This document shows positions 17,443 through 26,188 of a stretch of DNA of 64,000 bases, piece after piece; position 1 is the first letter of the stretch, and each line of letters begins with the position of its first letter. The notes beneath the pieces are model-generated. The model was not told the DNA's origin. It ran no database searches and worked only from the letters and a program-made list of their open reading frames with translations. The position numbers and the translations under genes are program-made. The stretch is from Balamuthia mandrillaris (Eukaryota; Discosea; Longamoebia; Balamuthiidae): positions 206,001 through 270,000 of the forward strand of contig JAVKOQ010000038.1 in the NCBI GenBank assembly GCA_031835245.1, in the 5' to 3' direction.

Positions 17443-18261
17443 CCTCTTTTCTTTTCTCTCGGAGATCATTATTAACAAAAACGAAGGCATGGAGCAAAGG
17501 CTTTGACAGAGCAGGGGCACTTCAACTGGGCTGTTCTCTGGCTGGCAAAAGGAAATGGATAGGATCGGTGGAGTGTGCAGCTTTACTGCGTTCCTTTGGC
17601 ATCCCGTGTTCAGTCGTGGACTTTCACAGAGCAACAGGGCCAGAGGGCACGCATCCACTTTTATTTGAGTGGGTTTGGGCTTATTTCTCTTCTTCTCCTT
17701 GGAGTAGCTGCACCAACGCAACGACAAATCGCTTGTCGTTTTCTTCTTCTTCTTCTTCTTCTTCTTCTTCTTCTTCTTCGCCTTCTTCTTCTTTTTCTTC
17801 TTCTTCTTCCTCTACTTCAGCGAAACGAGTAATGGCAGGAAATGAACGGCCACCCTTGTTCTTACAACATGATGGTCATTCACGGACGATAGTCGGTATT
17901 GAAAAGAGGAGCAATGGCTCGCTTCATTTGCTTATCCTAGGTGTGTACCTCTGCTTGCTTACCTTTCTTTGCTTTTGTTTTTTGTTCTCGGCACTTATTT
18001 TCTTCTCAAACAACAGATCCTATCTTTTCAGGAAGCAAAGTACGGGAATCGCTGCGCACAAAAGACTTGGCCATCTTTCGTCGTTCAGTCCAGGCGGAGA
18101 GGGAGTCACAGTACCAAATCGTGGCGGTGGAGCTGCACTCCCACCCTCCCTCCAACTTTGCCCAATTGTCCCGCCCCTACAGCTGTTCTGATATGTATAA
18201 AGTTAGCAAGCACGAAGAGCTGTCGAAAGAAGTTCGCTCTCTTCGTGTTCCTTCCAAGTAA
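15897..18261 (+). CDS. ZUFSP/ZUP1-like deubiquitinase (peptidase family C78)
   Basis: This is a cysteine protease related to ZUFSP, which in animals cleaves Lys63-linked ubiquitin chains during genome maintenance. Exons 15897-16292, 16560-16902, 16998-17141, 17233-17348, 17487-17940 and 18017-18261 join in frame to 565 residues. Two zinc-finger-like motifs lie near the N-terminus (CPICGVLLEMTLLPAHVEVH and FECPIDGCHAVLPTVEWEEH), as expected for ubiquitin-binding UBZ fingers. The C78 core has the catalytic-Cys motif GDGGWGCGYRN, the helix QHYIEEAWSKGFD, WIGSVECAALL, and the catalytic region LQHDGHSRTIVGIE followed by LLILDP. A serine tract, variable at the DNA level, is inserted late in the core. 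ATG 15897 is chosen; 15849 would add a basic stretch. Known C78 relatives also act on UFM1, so substrate choice is inferred from the zinc fingers. Confidence 0.88.
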
Positions 18262-18305
18262 CTCAAGTAAGAACTGTTTATTTGTTGTGTTTTGCTTCTT
18301 TACGT

Positions 18306-20168
18306 TCACTTTCCACCATCTTTTCTGCCCCCCGCTTCAAGTAACCGTGGAACGGTCGATACCTGTGACTGTGCTTCAAGCTCCCTTATCCTCTTCCATA
18401 CTCGTTTTGCTCGTTCCGCATCTTTGGCCTTCCTGCACGCCGCGTGCAAAGTCTTCAGTATCACTGCATTGAGAGGGACATCCATGATGTTGATCAGTGT
18501 CTCTGCCTCCGCCAGCATCCCTGCCCCGCTCAACAGCTCCACCATGAGGGCGTAATGCTCCACCGTGGGCTGGATACCATGCTTTTCCACCATGGCAGTA
18601 AAGCAGGCAGTGGCCTCCTCCACCAAACCTGCTTGGGAGCACGCGTTTAGCACATGGACAAAGGTAATGGCAGTTGGCGGCACTCCTTGTTGTTGCATTG
18701 CATGAAATGTGGCCAGTGCGTTTTTTGCTTGCCCGTTCTCGCCAAATATGGCCAGCATTTCATTCCAAGAGATAGCGTTGCGTTGCCTCATTCCCAGGAA
18801 CGCTTCACATGCGTCCTCCAACTTCCCACACTTGCCATACATTTTGACGAGGGCGGTTGATAGGGCGACATCCAGAGGGAGGTCATGGCGCAGGAGCAAG
18901 TCGTGAACCTGCTTGCCTACAGCCAAGTCCGCTGTGATAGAGCAGGCCTTGAGCACGGTGGTGAAGGTGACGACGTCGGGTGCCACACTAGCCTGCAACA
19001 TTTGTTGGAATAGCGAAAGAGCTTCCTTCCCACAGCCATGCTCCGTTTCCTCTGCGATCATTGAGTTCCACGTCACCACGTTGCGCTCCTTCATCTCTTG
19101 GAACACGGCACGTGCGTCCTCTATCTTTCCGCACTTGCCATACATGCTGATCAAGGCGTTTGATATAGCAACGTTGGGAAGGAAGCCACGATGGAGGAGT
19201 TGAATGTGCACCTGTTTGCCCACCTCCAACGTCTTCATCATGGCACAGGCCTTCAGCACAGCGGTGAAGGTGACCGTATTTGGCACCACACCCGCCTGCT
19301 GCATTTGTTGAAAGAGCTGGAGGGCCTCCTTCCCACGGCCACACTGTGTGTAGGCTTGGATCATGGCGGTCCAAGCCCCCACGTCCCGCTCCTCCATCTC
19401 GAAAGTTGAGCGCGCCAGGTCAAGCCTCCCACAACCCCCATAGGTGCTGATGAGGGAAGCCGAGAGGCTGGCAGAAAGCATATGCTGAGAAGGGGAGGGA
19501 TGGACGAGGTGAATATGTAGCCGCTGGCAGACCTCCAAGGCCCTCTCCTTCCTGCACCGCTTCAGCAGCTTCGTGTAGGTCATCAGATCCGACCTCACCC
19601 CTGCCCTTTCCATCGCCTCCAACACAGGGGTAATGGCGTGGCTTGTCAGGTGGCCCATCCGTGCCAGCCTTTTCAGCAGCTTTCTGTACTTCCGGGCGTC
19701 AGACTCTCTCTCGCTGCTCTTCTGCATGAGAGGAGGAGCCTCCACAAGGCGGCCTCTCGGCTTGTCATGGTATTTCCTCGCCGCCGCCTCCTCCGCCGCC
19801 GCTTGTGTGAGTGGGAAGGTGCATGCGCCTGCGTTTGGTGTAGGGCATGAGTATGGGAAGGGTGGTGGGGGGTTTGCAACAAAGGAAGAGAGAGACAGAG
19901 GAGAGAGAAAAGCAAAGAACGAAGAGCAAAGACAAGGAACGAAGAAAGAAATAATGTTGTTGGAGTTCAAGGAGCGGTACCGCGCGAGCTGAAGGGGGCG
20001 TTGTGTTGGATGGAAGGAGGCGCGAGAGAGAGAAAGGCAGGAGAGGCGCACAACGGCAAGGGAAACCACCGTTGCAACTGCAAGGCGGAGGAGGGCACCA
20101 CCTTCTTCTCCAGCGTTCGCGGCAGCATGGCCGCTTCGTTCTTCCTTTCGCTTCCTTTCTCTGTTCAA
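18306..20168 (-). CDS. Plant-type pentatricopeptide repeat (PPR) protein
   Basis: This is an RNA-binding PPR protein of the plant PLS class, probably acting on organelle transcripts. It is one uninterrupted frame of 620 residues, in contrast to its intron-rich neighbours. Repeats such as NVVTWNSMIAE, GKEALSLFQQM, PDVVTFTTVLKACS and NALISMYGKCGKIEDARAVF alternate as P, L and S motifs. The C-terminus (TVEHYALMVELLSGAGML, then NAVILKTLHAACRKAKDAE) looks like the E region of editing-type PPRs, but no DYW deaminase follows. The N-terminus is Arg/Ser-rich with a hydrophobic stretch, compatible with mitochondrial import. Its 3' end lies only 45 nt from the convergent ZUFSP gene. PLS-class PPRs outside plants are known from several protists and are usually explained by horizontal transfer. 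Confidence 0.9.
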   Translation of the reverse strand: MNRERKRKEERSGHAAANAGEEGGALLRLAVATVVSLAVVRLSCLSLSRASFHPTQRPLQLARYRSLNSNNIISFFVPCLCSSFFAFLSPLSLSSFVANPPPPFPYSCPTPNAGACTFPLTQAAAEEAAARKYHDKPRGRLVEAPPLMQKSSERESDARKYRKLLKRLARMGHLTSHAITPVLEAMERAGVRSDLMTYTKLLKRCRKERALEVCQRLHIHLVHPSPSQHMLSASLSASLISTYGGCGRLDLARSTFEMEERDVGAWTAMIQAYTQCGRGKEALQLFQQMQQAGVVPNTVTFTAVLKACAMMKTLEVGKQVHIQLLHRGFLPNVAISNALISMYGKCGKIEDARAVFQEMKERNVVTWNSMIAEETEHGCGKEALSLFQQMLQASVAPDVVTFTTVLKACSITADLAVGKQVHDLLLRHDLPLDVALSTALVKMYGKCGKLEDACEAFLGMRQRNAISWNEMLAIFGENGQAKNALATFHAMQQQGVPPTAITFVHVLNACSQAGLVEEATACFTAMVEKHGIQPTVEHYALMVELLSGAGMLAEAETLINIMDVPLNAVILKTLHAACRKAKDAERAKRVWKRIRELEAQSQVSTVPRLLEAGGRKDGGK

Positions 20169-20600
20169 ATATTTTCCACTATCGTCCGATTATCCTCACC
20201 GATTAGCGATCATTCTGAATTTATTGCAACCGCGCAAATAATATCAGAGATTCGAAAAAAAAATGCGAAAATATCGATGGCTGACGTCAGATGAAATTTT
20301 ACCTGGAAAAATTTAAAAATCACTGTCGACATTTTCTTACTTTTTTTTTGTTCGCGAAAGCAACACACACACACACACACATCTTCACCCCCTCCTTCGA
20401 TTCGCGCTTCTCCTCCTCTTTCTCTCTCCTTCTCGCTCTCTTTCTCTCCTTCGGATTCGTTCTTTTTTTTTTTCCCGTTCCATTCGTTCTCCGCTTTTTT
20501 TAAAAAACTCATTTTATATTTCTTTTTTACAATCCAATCCATCCATCTCTCTCACTCGATCATTCCAAATCGTTCGGTAAAAAAACAAAAACACGCAACC
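20169..20600. promoter_or_regulatory. Divergent promoter region
   Basis: These 432 nt separate the ATGs of the PPR gene (leftward) and the coiled-coil gene (rightward). The middle is AT-rich with a T run, a CACACA tract at about 20362 and CT-rich sequence before the rightward ATG at 20601, which sits in a good context (CAACCATGG). No discrete element is assigned. Confidence 0.4.
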
Positions 20601-21661
20601 ATGGAAAAGAGCAACAGCAACTCTGCCTATCAACAAACCAACAACGGAGGGCGGCTCCAGCAAGCGACGGTCCTCCTGGACGTCCTCGAGGTGAGCAGCT
20701 GGAACCGGGGGGCCTTCCCGCAGCAGCTGGTGGAGCTCTCCGAGGCGTCCTACGCCTCCCTCCGCGCCCACTTCACCGAGGAGCAGCTCCTCTTCAAGAC
20801 GCTGAAAGTGGCGCTGCCCCAACGCAAGAAGGTCTTTGTCTCCGCCGACAAGAACGTTCGCATTCCCACCGGCCAGCAACTTCCTTTCAAGATTCGAGTC
20901 AATTATCAGAATGGCGTCCAGTACAAGAACTTAAGTACGTTCTTCTTCTCCTTCTGAACCTCTTCTTGTTCTTCTTCTCTCCTCTTCTCCTCTTTGCTTC
21001 TCTCCTTCTTCTCTCTTCTCTTTGCTTCTCTCTTCTCTCTCCTTTCTCCTCTCTCTTCTCTTCTCTTTGCTTTGCTCTTCTCTTCTCCTCTTTGCTTCTC
21101 TCTCTCTCTCTCTCTCTCTGTATTTCTTCTCTTTTTGTCATTCTTTCTGTATCCTCTTTGCTCGTTCTGAACAACAGCTTGTGTATATATTTTTTTATAG
21201 AGTATGCAGGAGAAGGCGTGGAAGAGAAAGAGAAGAGGACCATCCTGAAGAAGGATTATGAGGATGAAAATAATGAAGGCCTCCCTGGCGAAAGCAGCAG
21301 ACCAGCTGCCTCTTTTCTTTCTTGGCGACTTCGTGACCCATCACACCATCAACAACCAAAAGAAACGCTAAAACCAGAAAAAGCAGATGAAGACGATGAA
21401 GAAGAACATGAGGACTATGTCGAACACGATGACTTCGACTTCATTCCGAGCAAACTTCAACAAGGACCATCTGAAGCTGCAGCAGCCACCAAAGAAGAGA
21501 TGGAACGTGTGTTGGCAGCAGTGAATGAATTGAAGGAGGAAATGGCAGAGCTGAGAAGGGAGGTCCGTGAGGCCCTTTCGCCTGCTGCTTTGGCTGCCAC
21601 TCTTTGTGCTGCTTTTCAACACTTGACCGTGGCTTCTTCATCATCAACAAAGAAAGAGTAA
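20601..21661 (+). CDS. Unknown protein with C-terminal coiled coil
   Basis: Exons 20601-20934 and 21201-21661 join in frame to 264 residues. I do not recognise a family. The first exon encodes a compact-looking domain (LLDVLEVSSWNRGAFPQQL, then KVFVSADKNVRIPTGQQLPF). The second encodes an acidic, Pro/Ser-rich linker and a heptad-patterned coiled coil (ERVLAAVNELKEEMAELRRE). The ATG context CAACCATGG is strong. The intron is a CT repeat of the kind used throughout the window. It is likely soluble, as no signal peptide or membrane segment is visible. Confidence 0.78.
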
Positions 21662-21737
21662 ACTTTCTTTTGTTTTTTCACAACTCGTTCTTTTGTTTCG
21701 TCTCTCTGCTTTCTCACCCATTCTCTCTCTCTCTTCT

Positions 21738-21775
<38 letters not shown>

Positions 21776-21897
21776 TCTCTCTCTCCCTCGCATAACGTTT
21801 TCAACTACTACTAAATGTTTTATTTAAAACCAAAAAAGTGAACAAGAAACGAGTTTGCTCTTGTTGCTTGTTTGCGTTGATCCAACGGCTTCTTCGT

Positions 21898-22974
21898 TCA
21901 GAAGAAGAAAGAGGAGGTGGAGGAGGCAGCAGAGGTCTCATCCTTGTAGTTCACCACATCGCTGCCACCCTCGTACGCGCTTCCGTCGTACGCCACGTCT
22001 CCACCATCGTAGTTCACGTCACCGCCATCGTAAGACACATCACCGCCATCGTAGGTCACGTCACCACCATCGTAAGACACATCACCTCCGTCGTAGGTCA
22101 CGTCCCCGCCGTCGTAAGAGACATCACCGCCATCGTAGGTCACGTCTCCTCCATCGTAGGACACATCACCTCCATCGTAGGTCACCTCGCTGTCATCATA
22201 GTCGCAGCCACCATCATACTCGATGTCTCCGCCATCGTAGGACACATCTCCTCCATCGTAGCTCACATCACCTCCGTCGTAAGACACATCACCACCGTCG
22301 TAAGAGACGTCTCCTCCATCGTAGGACACATCACCGCCGTCGTAGGACACGTCACCGCCGTCGTAGGACACATCACCACCATCGTAAGACACGTCACCGC
22401 CGTCGTAAGACACATCACCACCATCATAAGAGACGTCACCACCATCGTAGGAGACATCACCGCCGTCGTAGGATACGTCACCGCCGTCGTAGGACACATC
22501 ACCACCATCGTAGGAGACGTCACCACCATCGTAAGACACATCACCGCCATCGTAAGAGACGTCACCACCATCGTAGGACACATCACCGCCGTCGTAGGTC
22601 ACGTCACCACCGTCGTAGGAGACATCTCCGCCATCGTAAGACACATCTCCTCCATCGTAAGAGACATCACCGCCGTCGTAGGTCACGTCACCACCATCGT
22701 AGGAGACATCACCGCCATCGTAAGACACGTCGCTACCGTCGTAGGAGACGTCCCCGCCATCGTAGCTGACATCACCGCCATCGTAAGTCACATCACCGTC
22801 ATAGGAGACATCGCCACCATCATAGCTCACATCTCCGCCATCGTAGGAGACGTCCCCGCCGTCGTAGGTCACGTCATCTCCATCATAGGTCACATCTCCG
22901 GAGCCATAGTTCACTCGTGCCAGGGAAGCAGAGGCCAACAAGGCCAGCAAGGCCACTGTCAATAGCACCTTCAT
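21898..22974 (-). CDS. Secreted protein of tandem YDGGDVS heptapeptides
   Basis: A single frame of 358 residues starts with a clear signal peptide (MKVLLTVALLALLASASLA). Almost all the rest is a tandem array of about 41 seven-residue units of consensus Y-D-G-G-D-V-S/T, encoded by a 21-bp unit. One unit is a residue short, and the array is interrupted once by a Cys-containing segment (CDYDDSEVT). The tail ends in a Ser-rich stretch and three Phe. The protein would be very acidic, Gly-rich and regularly spaced in Tyr. A role in the extracellular coat, cyst wall, adhesion or divalent-cation binding is possible but inferred from composition only. Synonymous changes between units (GGC/GGT, TAC/TAT) with constant amino acids argue for selection on protein. 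No database family is recognised. Confidence 0.85.
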   Translation of the reverse strand: MKVLLTVALLALLASASLARVNYGSGDVTYDGDDVTYDGGDVSYDGGDVSYDGGDVSYDGDVTYDGGDVSYDGGDVSYDGSDVSYDGGDVSYDGGDVTYDGGDVSYDGGDVSYDGGDVSYDGGDVTYDGGDVSYDGGDVSYDGGDVSYDGGDVSYDGGDVSYDGGDVSYDGGDVSYDGGDVSYDGGDVSYDGGDVSYDGGDVSYDGGDVSYDGGDVSYDGGDVSYDGGDVSYDGGDVSYDGGDVSYDGGDIEYDGGCDYDDSEVTYDGGDVSYDGGDVTYDGGDVSYDGGDVTYDGGDVSYDGGDVTYDGGDVSYDGGDVNYDGGDVAYDGSAYEGGSDVVNYKDETSAASSTSSFFF

Positions 22975-23470
22975 CCTTTGTTTGTTGCTTGTTGTTTGTT
23001 GTTGTTGTTGTTGTTTGTTGATGTTGGATTGGGGAAGGCAGAACTGTGGAGCTTTTTATCCTTTGGGCCGATCCTTGAGGTAACGCCTGAAACCTCTGCC
23101 CATCCTGAAAGCGGACACCAAAGTCCGACACTTCTCCCCCACTTTCAAAGTGGAATCCACCGTGCCATTGGCAGCAACTACCAATGGGAGGAACAGCCGT
23201 TGGCCCGCCATGATCCACTATGGCCCATAACATTGTTCGTTGGAAATCTCGTGGCCAAACTGGCCGAAAGTTGGTGTGTTTTCGGGACTTTTGCTTGGTG
23301 GTGCCAAACGTGTCACTGCTCGATTGCAACGGGGTGGGCCATTGGGTGGGCGACGATTGTCCAACGGGAAGAAGGGAGCTGGCAGAAGATGACGGGATGG
23401 ACAATTTTTGTCCTCCAAGCAACAATTCGTGTTTTTGCAAGCGAAGAAAAGGAGTTCTCGAAACGAACGC
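22975..23470 (-). promoter_or_regulatory. Upstream region of the heptad-repeat gene, with TATA-like box and dyads
   Basis: On the minus strand a TATA-like GATAAAAAG lies at about 23051-23060, some 80 nt before the ATG. Further upstream are several short inverted repeats: CGGAC...GTCCG at 23112-23127, CCACTTT-C-AAAGTGG at 23139-23153, CCATTGG...CCAATGG at 23165-23187 and GGCC...GGCC at 23252-23264. Another CCATTGG lies near 23338. CCAAT-type boxes and dyads are typical of regulated promoters. This is an inference from sequence, with no factor identified. Confidence 0.45.
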
Positions 23471-23504
23471 AACAATGGAGGAGGAGAAGCAAACAGAAAC
23501 ACAG

Positions 23505-23512
<8 letters not shown>

Positions 23513-23580
<68 letters not shown>

Positions 23581-23592
23581 AAGAGACAGAGA
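23513..23592. repeat. (GA)n microsatellite
   Basis: A run of GA dinucleotides with GGGAGA interruptions lies between the 3' end of the small membrane-protein gene and the promoter of the heptad-repeat gene, both on the minus strand. The RNA-sense strand is therefore (CT)n. Confidence 0.85.
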
Positions 23593-23631
23593 GATGTTTC
23601 TTTTGTTATTCCATGTCGTCATGATTTATTT

Positions 23632-23982
23632 TTAGGAGACATTCGGTGGAGGGTCTGCTTGTTGTTGTTGTTGTTTGTCTTCTTGTGGTGCGTTCTCCTG
23701 TTGTGGTGCAGAGACGGTGGTGGAAGAAGAAGGAGGAGATGGTGATGGTGCGCTCGTAGCAGCAGCAGCAGCAGCAGCAGCAGGGGGTGGTGGATCATCG
23801 GCTGAGCCAAAGAGGGTGACGAGGAGGCTGCCCTCCTCCGGGCCTTCCCTTTGCACCAGCTCCAACTTCCTTTCTTTGGGAGGGGGCGGCGCTCCGCCCT
23901 GTAACCGCAACAGGGCCAGCATGCCCACCATCACCAACAAAAAGACTGTACAAAGGGGCGAGGGTCTTCCTCCATTCGTCAT
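23632..23982 (-). CDS. Small membrane-anchored protein, Pro/Ala/Gln-rich
   Basis: One frame of 116 residues. A short basic start is followed by a hydrophobic segment (LCTVFLLVMVGMLALLRL) that would act as a signal anchor. A Pro-rich, Ala-repeat, Ser/Pro-rich and Gln-rich tail follows. On the RNA strand an AATAAA polyadenylation signal starts two bases after the stop codon, supporting a real gene end. The start lies 187 nt from the divergent selenophosphate synthetase ATG. No family is recognised, and the low-complexity tail makes homology hard to judge. Confidence 0.5.
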   Translation of the reverse strand: MTNGGRPSPLCTVFLLVMVGMLALLRLQGGAPPPPKERKLELVQREGPEEGSLLVTLFGSADDPPPPAAAAAAAATSAPSPSPPSSSTTVSAPQQENAPQEDKQQQQQADPPPNVS

Positions 23983-24169
23983 TATTCAGCTGCTGTTGTT
24001 TGTTTTCCTGTGCTCTCTTTCGTTCTCCTATTCACTATGTCGACAAAATTCAACAGTATGAAAAATGATTGGCCGATGATCTGATCATTCAAGTCGACAA
24101 ATACGACAAAAAATTTAGAAGTCTACAAAAATTAACCCAGGGAAAAAAAAACAAAAAGGAAGGAGGCAA

Positions 24170-24951
24170 ATGGAGGAAGAGAGCAAAGGCGGTGGCGGCG
24201 GAGCGAGAGGCGCCGCTGCTACCACTTTCGTGAAGTTTGATCCCCGTGATTATGGCCTCGATCCCGACTTCTTACTAACACGGTTCGCGGAGCTTAAAGG
24301 CTGAGGGTACCCCAACTACCATACTATTCCCACACCTTTTCACCCTATTTTTCCATCCCTACTTCCTCTCTCTTCCTCTCTCTCTCTCACACTCACTATT
24401 ATTATCGTATAAAGGTGCAAGGTCCCTCAGGCAAAGCTACTGGAATTAATCGCGCGCGTGTTAGGAAAGGAAAAGGAGGAGGACGGCTCAGGGGGGATCG
24501 GGATGGACTGCAGCATCATACCCACCAAATACGAGGGCATCTTTCAGGTCTCCACCACCGACTTTTTCTTCCCGCTGGTGGAGGACCCCTACATCCAAGG
24601 CAAGATCGCCTGTGCCAACGTCCTCTCCGACATGTATGCTCTCGGCTTGACCCACTGCGACAATATGTTGATGTTGTTGGGGGCCTGCAAGAGGATGAAT
24701 GCGACGGAGAGGGAGGTGGTGCTCTCCAGGATGATGCAGGGCTTTCATGACTTGGCTACGGCTGCTGGCACTCGCGTGACTGGCGGTCAGACTGTCATTA
24801 ACGCTTGGTTTGTTTCCTTTTCTCTGTTCTCTATTCTGTTCTTTTTTCTCTTCCTCTCTTTTCTCGCTTTGCTCTGCTTTGGTCTAACTTTGCTATTTTA
24901 CTGCAAAATTTAACGTAGGCCTCTCATTGGTGGAGTGGTTCGTGAAGCTTC

Positions 24952-24983
<32 letters not shown>

Positions 24984-25744
24984 TCTCTCTCTCATCTCTC
25001 TTTTTGCATCCCTGCTTCTCTGCTGACATTGTTTCCTTTTATTCTTCAAAACAAAAAGGCGATGGCAGCAGTGAAGGAAGAGGAGTTTATACGCCCAGAA
25101 AACGCGGTAGCAGGAGACGTGTTGGTGTTGACTAAGCCCCTTGGCACGCAAGTGGCGGTGAACCTGAAGGAATGGCTGTCTGCGCGTGCCTCTGGTCCTT
25201 CCGGCGCTTGGGACCGTGTCTCCGACGTCATCAGCGTGGAAGAGGCGGAACGCGCCTATTACCACGCCATGCACTCTATGGTTAGTCTTCAGTTTCTGGC
25301 ATTGTATCTTTGTTTTGCTGACCTAACTTTCTCTCTTCTTTCTCGGAATTTCAGTCTCGTCTCAACAAAACAGGAGCAGAGTTGATGCACATCCACAAAG
25401 CCCACGCAGCCACAGATGTAACCGGGTTTGGTCTGTTAGGCCATGCCTCCAACCTGGCCGCCAACCAAAAGGCCAAAGTGGACCTAGAGCTTCACCTCCT
25501 GCCCATTCTTCGCGGAATGAAAGCTGTCGACGAAAAACTTGGTGGAATGTTCTCTCTGGTGAAGGGCTTCTCTTCGGAGACCTCTGGCGGACTCTTGGTC
25601 TGCCTTCCTTCGGAGGAGGTTGCCAAAGCGTTTTGTAAGGAGCTGCAAGAGAGGGATGGAGAGGAGGCGTGGATCGTTGGAAGAGTGGTTGAAGGAAATA
25701 ATCAGGCGCGAATCGTGGAAGGAGCAACCATCGTTGAAGTTTAG
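24170..25744 (+). CDS. Selenophosphate synthetase containing selenocysteine
   Basis: It makes selenophosphate from selenide and ATP, the selenium donor for selenocysteine synthesis. Exons 24170-24306, 24415-24807, 24919-24937 (19 nt), 25059-25280 and 25355-25744 join to 386 residues if the in-frame TGA at codon 45 is read as selenocysteine. That codon occupies the catalytic Cys/Sec position of the family: the joined sequence reads LKG-Sec-GCKVP. Other landmarks are FDPRDYGL near the N-terminus, CSIIPTKYEGIFQ, STTDFFFPLVEDPY, ANVLSDMYALG, GGQTVINAWPLIGG, ENAVAGDVLVLTKPLGTQVA, ATDVTGFGLLGH and SGGLLVCLP. A candidate SECIS hairpin lies 240 nt past the stop. An ordinary gene finder would split or truncate this gene at the TGA. 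Some introns are weakly canonical (donor GTTCGT after the 19-nt exon). Confidence 0.93.
24302..24304 (+). other. UGA selenocysteine codon of selenophosphate synthetase
   Basis: The TGA is in frame, two bases before the first donor site. It falls exactly where selenophosphate synthetases carry catalytic Cys or Sec, followed by Gly-Cys-Lys-Val-Pro once spliced. All later exons remain open and conserved, so reading it as a stop would leave a complete enzyme untranslated. Confidence 0.9.
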
Positions 25745-26188
25745 AAAGAAGGAGAAGAGGAGGAGGAGGAGGAGGAGGAAGAAACAGAAGAAGAAGAGGA
25801 TTAGGGGAGAACAAAAGGAGGAAAGAAAAGGGAGCAAGCGACGAGAAACAGGACGAAAAGGCAACGAAAGCAAAAAATTTCCAGTAGCTTTGCCGCGTGA
25901 AAGAGGCTTGGGATGGTTTGGTATCGCAAACCTTTTTTCTCTCTTTCTTTGATGAAAAAAGAACGAGAGAAGAAAGGGCACATGAAAGGGTCATCCTAAA
26001 GCCAAGGCCTACCTTGCAAACCCGAGGCAGGATGACCGCTTGACAAAATCTTGGTACCGCCATCATATCCCTCCTCTTCATCAGTCATTTCGTTGTACTT
26101 TTTTTTGTTTCTTAGTTTCTTTTGTTGGTTGCTTTCCTTTCCTCTCCTCGTTTGAGTAAAGAAAGAATTGGTTATTCCACCTCGCTGT
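25745..26188. other. 3' region of selenophosphate synthetase and convergent gene end
   Basis: This 444-nt gap between convergent genes starts with GAGGAGG/GAAGAA repeats and then holds the candidate SECIS hairpin. It ends at the stop of the minus-strand eIF2D gene at 26189. Frames seen on either strand here show no recognisable protein. Confidence 0.6.
25970..26055 (+). promoter_or_regulatory. Candidate SECIS element in the 3' UTR
   Basis: A hairpin with the eukaryotic SECIS layout. ATGA at 25982-25985 is followed by a stem whose strands GGTCATCCT (25989-25997) and AGGATGACC (26029-26037) are exact complements. The stem is extended by AAG/CTT across a one-base bulge, and GAC follows the 3' strand, so ATGA faces GA as in the kink-turn quartet. 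The apical loop begins with unpaired AAA directly after the 5' strand, 12 nt from the quartet, as expected. A small inner stem CAAGG/CCTTG suggests a form 2 SECIS. Lower helix I is weak (AAGA/TCTT). This is structure-based inference. Confidence 0.72.

Noticed and set aside
21960-22900. Regular 21-bp periodicity that could suggest a CRISPR-like array
   Set aside because: There are no unique spacers; the units are contiguous and coding. The genome is eukaryotic.
21838-22965. Long plus-strand frame of repeated VGHITxIV-like units opposite the heptad gene
   Set aside because: It is the antisense shadow of the 21-bp repeat. It has no signal peptide or domain, whereas the minus strand has both a signal peptide and constant residues.
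22978-23745. Plus-strand frame with a hydrophobic start upstream of the heptad gene
   Set aside because: It overlaps the minus-strand promoter, ends in GA-repeat Arg/Glu runs and shows no domain.
24302-24304. TGA as an ordinary stop ending a 44-residue protein
   Set aside because: The stop sits at the known Sec position and the conserved enzyme continues in frame in the next exon, with a SECIS-like hairpin downstream.
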